Positions 60,210 to 64,000 of a stretch of 64,000 nucleotides of DNA are shown here, one piece after another. Every line of letters begins with the position of its first letter. Positions within the stretch are counted from its first letter, which is position 1. Source of the stretch: Streptomyces cavernae (lineage in GTDB: Bacteria > Actinomycetota > Actinomycetes > Streptomycetales > Streptomycetaceae); NCBI RefSeq assembly GCF_004023625.1, contig NZ_RPDJ01000001.1, positions 248,001 to 312,000 on the forward strand. The letters are read 5' to 3'. Under the pieces are notes generated by a model, which was given only the letters and a program-made list of their open reading frames with translations, ran no database searches and was not told where the DNA came from. A program made the translations under genes and the position numbers.

Positions 60210-60377
60210 CCGCACGCCTCGCGCCGACGGAGGCCATACGTCTCGCGCCGACGGAGGCCGCACGCCTCGCGCCGACCCCGGCCGCACGCCTCGCGCCGAC
60301 CCCGGCCGCACGCCTCGCGCCGACCCCGGCCACACGCCCGGCGCCGACCGTTGCCACACGCCTCGCGCCGACCGCAG
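60210..60377. repeat. 7 x 24-bp tandem repeat upstream of the MFS gene
   Basis: Seven contiguous 24-bp units from 60210, consensus around CCGCACGCCTCGCGCCGACC; units 3-5 are identical. It starts 29 bp upstream of the minus-strand MFS gene, so its leader or promoter lies within the array. The frames are open on both strands only because of the period. Confidence 0.85.
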
Positions 60378-60729
60378 CGACCTTACCGATCGCAGGGCTC
60401 ACCGCCCGGCGCACTCAGTCCGAAAGCGTTCGATCCACTCGGCGTTGAGCCGGCCGGCCTGGCGGCGGTGGCGGGCACGACGGTGTCCACGGCGGCCGGG
60501 CCGAGGACGAGAACCCCACGATGCCCCGCGTGATCGCGGCCATCCCGGCGTCGAGCCGGCACGCGCCCCGCAACCGCAATACGACCCGCCCAGCCGCCCG
60601 TGCTGATCGATTGGTGACGGCCACGACAGGGGCGTACGGTCGAACGGTGGACACAGCAGTGGACAGAGCGCCGGGCGGAAGCGGCCACTGACTCTCCCGA
60701 GGGTTCGTCCCCCGAGAGCGCGACACGCC
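60378..60729. other. Spacer upstream of the DHA2 exporter; no gene seen
   Basis: GC-rich sequence without a convincing start, ribosome-binding site or family motif on either strand. A regulator often accompanies DHA2 pumps, but none is visible here. Promoter elements for the gene at 60730 could not be identified. Confidence 0.5.
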
Positions 60730-62280
60730 ATGAGCAGCCGGCAGCCGACCCCGTCGCCCCAGACCACCGCACGGGAACCCCGCGGTGGCGGGAACGCGAT
60801 GGCACTGCTGGTCATCGCCTCGTGCCAGCTGATGGTGGTCCTCGACATCACCATCGTGAACATCGCGCTGCCGGACATCCAGCGCTCCCTGGACTTCTCC
60901 ACCACCAGCCTGTCCTGGGTGGTCAACGCCTACACGCTCACCTTCGGCGGTCTGCTGCTGCTCGGCGGCCGGGCCGGTGACATCCTCGGCAGACGGCGGG
61001 TCTTCATCTTCGGCGTGCTGCTCTTCGTGCTCGCCTCCCTGCTCGGCGGGCTCGCACAGAACGAGGCCCAGCTCCTCGGCGCACGTGCCCTCCAGGGCGT
61101 CGGCGGCGCCATCGCGTCACCGACCTCCCTCGCCCTGATCAGCACGACCTTCCGCGAAGGACCCGAGCGCAACCGGGCCTTCGGGGTCTTCGCCGCGGTC
61201 TCGGCGGGCGGCGGCGCGATCGGGCTGCTCGCGGGCGGGGTCCTCGTCGAGTGGCTGAACTGGCGGTGGGTGTTCTTCGTCAACGTCCCGATCGGGCTGC
61301 TGATCGTCCTCGCCACGCCCCGCTGGATCAGGGAGTCCGAACGCCACCCGGGCCACTTCGACATCACCGGAGCGCTGACGTCCACCATCGGCATGGTGCT
61401 GCTGGTGTACGGGTTCATCAGGGCCGCCCAGGACGGCTGGCGGGACGCCCTCACGCTGGCCTCGTTCGCCGCGGCCGTCGTCGTCCTCGCGGGGTTCATC
61501 CTGATCGAAAGGCGTTCCAGACAGCCGATCACACCCCTGCACATGTTCGCCGACCGCAACCGCGCGGGCACCTACGGAATCATGCTGTGCCTCGCCGCCG
61601 CGATCTTCGGCATGTTCTTCTTCCTCACGCTCTTCGTGCAGAACGTGCTCGACTTCAGCCCGCTGGCGGCCGGGCTCGCCTTCCTGCCCGTCAGCGCGGT
61701 CATCGCCGTCGGCGCCGGACTGGCCTCCCGGTTCCTGCCCGTCTACGGACCCAAGCCCTTCATGGTGGTGGGCGCGATCCTCGCGGCGACCGGCCTGGCC
61801 TGGCTGACCCTGACCGATGTCCACTCCACGTACGCGGGCAGCGTCCTCGGACCGATGCTCGTCTTCAGTCTGGGCATGGGCATGGAGTTCGTCTCCCTCA
61901 CCCTGATGGCGCTCTCCGACGTCCGCACCCAGGAGACCGGCGCCGCCTCCGGACTCCTCAACGCCACCCAGCAGGTCGGTGGCTCGCTCGGACTGTCCAT
62001 CCTGGTCACGATGTTCGGCACGGCCAGCAGGAACGAGGCGGAGAACCAGATCCCGCAGTTCCTGGCGCAGGCGACCCCGGCCGAGCGGCTGCGCTTCCAG
62101 CGCACCGGGGAGCTGCCGCCGCCCTGGGCCGACGAGGTCCTCACCGCCGGGGTCTCGGCCGCCTTCATCATGGCGGCGATCTTCACCGTGATCGCGGCGC
62201 TGATCGCAGTCCTGGTCATCCAGGTCCGCCCCTCGGACCTGGAACGCCTCAAGGGCGGAGTGGGCCCCGGGCCGGTGTGA
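60730..62280 (+). CDS. DHA2-family (EmrB/QacA) drug:proton antiporter
   Basis: 516 residues, 14 predicted helices. Motif C-type DITIVNIALPDIQRSLDFS, motif A GGRAGDILGRRRVF and LQGVGGAIASPTSLALISTT are DHA2 signatures. It should export a toxic compound using the proton gradient. It is monocistronic, and no regulator gene is adjacent. Confidence 0.92.
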   Translation: MSSRQPTPSPQTTAREPRGGGNAMALLVIASCQLMVVLDITIVNIALPDIQRSLDFSTTSLSWVVNAYTLTFGGLLLLGGRAGDILGRRRVFIFGVLLFVLASLLGGLAQNEAQLLGARALQGVGGAIASPTSLALISTTFREGPERNRAFGVFAAVSAGGGAIGLLAGGVLVEWLNWRWVFFVNVPIGLLIVLATPRWIRESERHPGHFDITGALTSTIGMVLLVYGFIRAAQDGWRDALTLASFAAAVVVLAGFILIERRSRQPITPLHMFADRNRAGTYGIMLCLAAAIFGMFFFLTLFVQNVLDFSPLAAGLAFLPVSAVIAVGAGLASRFLPVYGPKPFMVVGAILAATGLAWLTLTDVHSTYAGSVLGPMLVFSLGMGMEFVSLTLMALSDVRTQETGAASGLLNATQQVGGSLGLSILVTMFGTASRNEAENQIPQFLAQATPAERLRFQRTGELPPPWADEVLTAGVSAAFIMAAIFTVIAALIAVLVIQVRPSDLERLKGGVGPGPV

Positions 62281-62325
62281 CCGCCCGTCCGGCGACCGGG
62301 CCGCGGACCGGCCTTGTGCGGGCTT

Positions 62326-62375
62326 GGAGCCTGGCGAGGGCCCGGAGCCCGGCGTGGGCCCGGAGCCCGGTCGGC
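62326..62375. repeat. 2.6 x 18-bp repeat between convergent genes
   Basis: Units GGAGCCTGGCGAGGGCCC (62326-62343) and GGAGCCCGGCGTGGGCCC (62344-62361) plus a partial third. It lies between the DHA2 exporter stop and the convergent deacetylase stop and can fold into GGGCCC-based hairpins. Confidence 0.6.
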
Positions 62376-62378
62376 GTC

Positions 62379-63311
62379 TCATTCTGTTGACGACCATGCC
62401 GCCTTGACCCGTTCCGGGTGGCCTTCCGGTTCCGTGGTCCGCCCGGCCAGGGACCGCCAGTGCCGGGCCACCTGCCCGCCGGTGGCGAACCAGACGTCGC
62501 CGGGGGACCGCATGTGGTCCAGCAGTTCCTCGAGCAGCAGCGCCCGCCCGGGCTTGCCGATGGACTGCGGGTCGAGCGCCAGCACCCAGCACAGACCGTA
62601 GTCGCGGTAGGCGTCGAAGGAGTCCTTCCAGTCCTCCAGGACGTCCCGGTAGGCGGCGATTCGCGCCTCGCCCGGGGGGAACGCCACCGGCGCGCCGTTG
62701 TAGAGGAAGTACGGGTGGTCGGCGTACTCCCACTGCCACGGCAGCTCCACCACCGATGTGCGCCGCCCGCCGGACCACAGGAAGTGCGGACGATCGTCTC
62801 CGTGGGTCGAGGACGACCAGGCGAACCCGGACCGCTCCAGGAGCGCGGGGTGCGCCTCGCCGCCCAGGGTGCCGGGCACGGCGCGCAGACCCGTCGGCCG
62901 GCTCCCCGTGAGGGACGTCAGCAGGTCGGCCGTCCGTGCCCAGACCCTTTCCGGGCCGGCCGGGCTCTCGTCGCGGGCCGGGGAGTCGCGGGCCGGAGAG
63001 TCGAGGGCCGGGGGTCCCGCGACGCCGATCTCGTGCCCGGCGGCGGCGATGGTGCGCACGGCCTCCGGGTGGTGAACGGCGGTGTGCTCGGGGACGAACC
63101 AGGTCCCCGGCAGACCGCGTCGTCCCAGCAGTTCCAGCAGCCGCGGCACGCCCCGATGTATGCCATAGGTGCCCAACGACAGTGTCTTCGGCCGGTCCGG
63201 TGCGGAAGGGTGCAGCCGCAGCCAGAACGACTCGGCGTCCAGGCCGAAGGTGAGGACCACGGCGCAGCGAGCGCCCGAAGGCCAGACCGGCCGTGTTTCG
63301 CGCACGGTCAT
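62379..63311 (-). CDS. Polysaccharide-deacetylase-like protein lacking active-site residues
   Basis: 310 residues from the ATG at 63311, which overlaps the upstream stop by 4 bp. The fold is that of the next gene (SFDAYRDYGLCWVLALDPQS and SPGDVWFATGG), yet key positions differ. The metal-binding His pair in HHGWMHE is replaced by VAGPPALD, the FRSP motif by LRAVPG, and the C-terminal LHPQ His by DPQ. It is probably not a metal-dependent deacetylase; it may be a binding or regulatory paralogue. A short SPARD repeat follows the lost motif. Confidence 0.8.
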   Translation of the reverse strand: MTVRETRPVWPSGARCAVVLTFGLDAESFWLRLHPSAPDRPKTLSLGTYGIHRGVPRLLELLGRRGLPGTWFVPEHTAVHHPEAVRTIAAAGHEIGVAGPPALDSPARDSPARDESPAGPERVWARTADLLTSLTGSRPTGLRAVPGTLGGEAHPALLERSGFAWSSSTHGDDRPHFLWSGGRRTSVVELPWQWEYADHPYFLYNGAPVAFPPGEARIAAYRDVLEDWKDSFDAYRDYGLCWVLALDPQSIGKPGRALLLEELLDHMRSPGDVWFATGGQVARHWRSLAGRTTEPEGHPERVKAAWSSTE

Positions 63312-64000
63312 GCCCTCCGCCACCATTCGGCTATCTCCGACCCGGTGGCGAACCACACGTCGTCGTGCCTGCCGATGTGGTCGAGCAGCCGTTCAAGTGC
63401 CCGCACCCGCCCCGGCTTTCCGATGACCTGCGGATGCAGCATCAGCACGTAGCACAGCCCCCAGCGGTGATAACCGTCGAACTCGCGGCGCCAGTTGTCG
63501 AACGTCGCGGCCGTGCCGGCGATCCGGTCCAGGCCGCGCGGTTCGGGCGGGGACTCGTTGTAGACGAACTGCTGGTAGTCGTCGAGCTCCCAGTGGGCCG
63601 GTATCTCGATCAGGTCCCCGGCGCTGCCCGCCACCCCCCACGAGTAGGGGCGGTCGTCACCGCGCATGGAGCTGGAGTAGGAGAAGCCGAGGTCGGCCAG
63701 GAGCGCCGGGGTGTCGGCGGCGATGTCGCCGCTCGGGCTGCGGAACCCCACAGCTCTCACCCCGGCGGTGCGCTCCAGGAACTCCTGGCTGCGCTCGATG
63801 ATCGCGCGCTGCTCGCGGAGGGGATGGTCGAAGAAGGTCTCGTGCATCCACCCGTGGTGGCCGATCTCATGGCCCGAGGCCACCACGTCCTTCACGAGGG
63901 CAGGCCACTGTTCGATCGTCTTGCCGGGGACGAAGAACGTGGCGGGAAGCCCGCGGTCCTGCAGCATGTCGAGGATGCGCGGGGTCCCGCGCCAGGGCCC
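63308..64000 (-). CDS. Polysaccharide deacetylase (PuuE/PgdA-type), 5' end beyond the window
   Basis: The 3' 230 codons are visible; the start lies past 64000. PWRGTPRILDML leads into LPATFFVPGKTIEQWPALV. The active-site motifs are HEIGHHGWMHE (metal His pair), GFRSPSGD and LMLHPQVIGKPGR with the catalytic His. Members deacetylate peptidoglycan or polysaccharide or act on allantoin-like substrates. It is cotranscribed with the degenerate paralogue downstream. Confidence 0.88.
   Translation of the reverse strand, partial: GPWRGTPRILDMLQDRGLPATFFVPGKTIEQWPALVKDVVASGHEIGHHGWMHETFFDHPLREQRAIIERSQEFLERTAGVRAVGFRSPSGDIAADTPALLADLGFSYSSSMRGDDRPYSWGVAGSAGDLIEIPAHWELDDYQQFVYNESPPEPRGLDRIAGTAATFDNWRREFDGYHRWGLCYVLMLHPQVIGKPGRVRALERLLDHIGRHDDVWFATGSEIAEWWRRA

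Noticed and set aside
56640..60359. A long minus-strand open frame across several genes
   Set aside because: It covers opposite-strand real genes and a pseudogene with changing character; only the 3-hydroxyacyl-CoA dehydrogenase part (58756-58862) is meaningful.
60079..60414. Open frame with VGARRA-type repeats
   Set aside because: It exists only because the 24-bp unit is divisible by three; it overlaps the MFS start and has no start signal.

Overview
The window reads as chromosome from a Streptomyces-like actinomycete. It has very high GC, many GTG (and one convincing TTG) starts, 1-4 bp stop/start overlaps, very rare TTA codons, sugar ABC operons, LuxR-type AAA regulators and a short TIR-bounded element of the kind common in Streptomyces. 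I saw no rRNA, tRNA, CRISPR array, integrase or full transposase. Family names below come from motif recognition, not searches.

1-24.6 kb is a catabolic region. On the minus strand a Rieske oxygenase, an SDR and the start of a PEP-utilising protein form one operon (1-2435). On the plus strand a VOC protein is followed by E1alpha-E1beta-E2 of a 2-oxoacid/acetoin dehydrogenase-type complex, with two divergent TetR genes downstream. One TetR stop codon is the target site of a 128-bp MITE. After an operon of two lipoproteins plus a membrane protein and a large LAL regulator comes a tightly coupled minus-strand operon (23214 to 13987): enoyl-CoA hydratase, unknown protein, PPDK-like protein, acyl-CoA dehydrogenase, OB-fold protein, thiolase, SDR, alcohol dehydrogenase. 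A second acyl-CoA dehydrogenase diverges from it. Together these suggest activation and beta-oxidation-like shortening of an aromatic or acyl compound; the substrate cannot be read from sequence. The PPDK-like protein keeps its phosphohistidine and PEP halves but its ATP-binding half is degenerate.

24.6-36.3 kb is mixed: two adjoining tandem-repeat arrays, a secreted GH92 mannosidase, a methyltransferase, a small membrane protein, a voltage-gated-type cation channel, a TetR remnant next to a frameshifted pentapeptide-repeat gene, an ArsR-SRPBCC-DHFR-fold operon with a near-leaderless promoter, a TMEM175-type protein and a DeoR/LacI hybrid regulator.

36.5-51.6 kb holds two carbohydrate ABC systems. 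The first (binding protein, two permeases, no ATPase, then 2-hydroxyacid dehydrogenase, DUF2264 protein, aldo/keto reductase) is probably controlled by the DeoR/LacI regulator and powered by a shared ATPase. The second (47118-51603) is an LpqY-SugABC-type trehalose importer with its own ATPase. Between them lie an F420-dependent NADP reductase-like protein, a 49-residue protein and an LLM-type flavin oxidoreductase.

51.7-64 kb holds a branched-chain amino-acid-type ABC system (HMGF plus convergent binding protein), an NAD(P)-binding/DUF2867-type protein, a decayed 3-hydroxyacyl-CoA dehydrogenase, two unrelated MFS exporters and two tandem polysaccharide-deacetylase-like genes, one lacking its active-site residues.

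A cross-cutting feature is the number of short tandem repeats (14-29 bp units) in spacers and in-frame in two genes. They differ in sequence from each other and mostly sit at operon seams.
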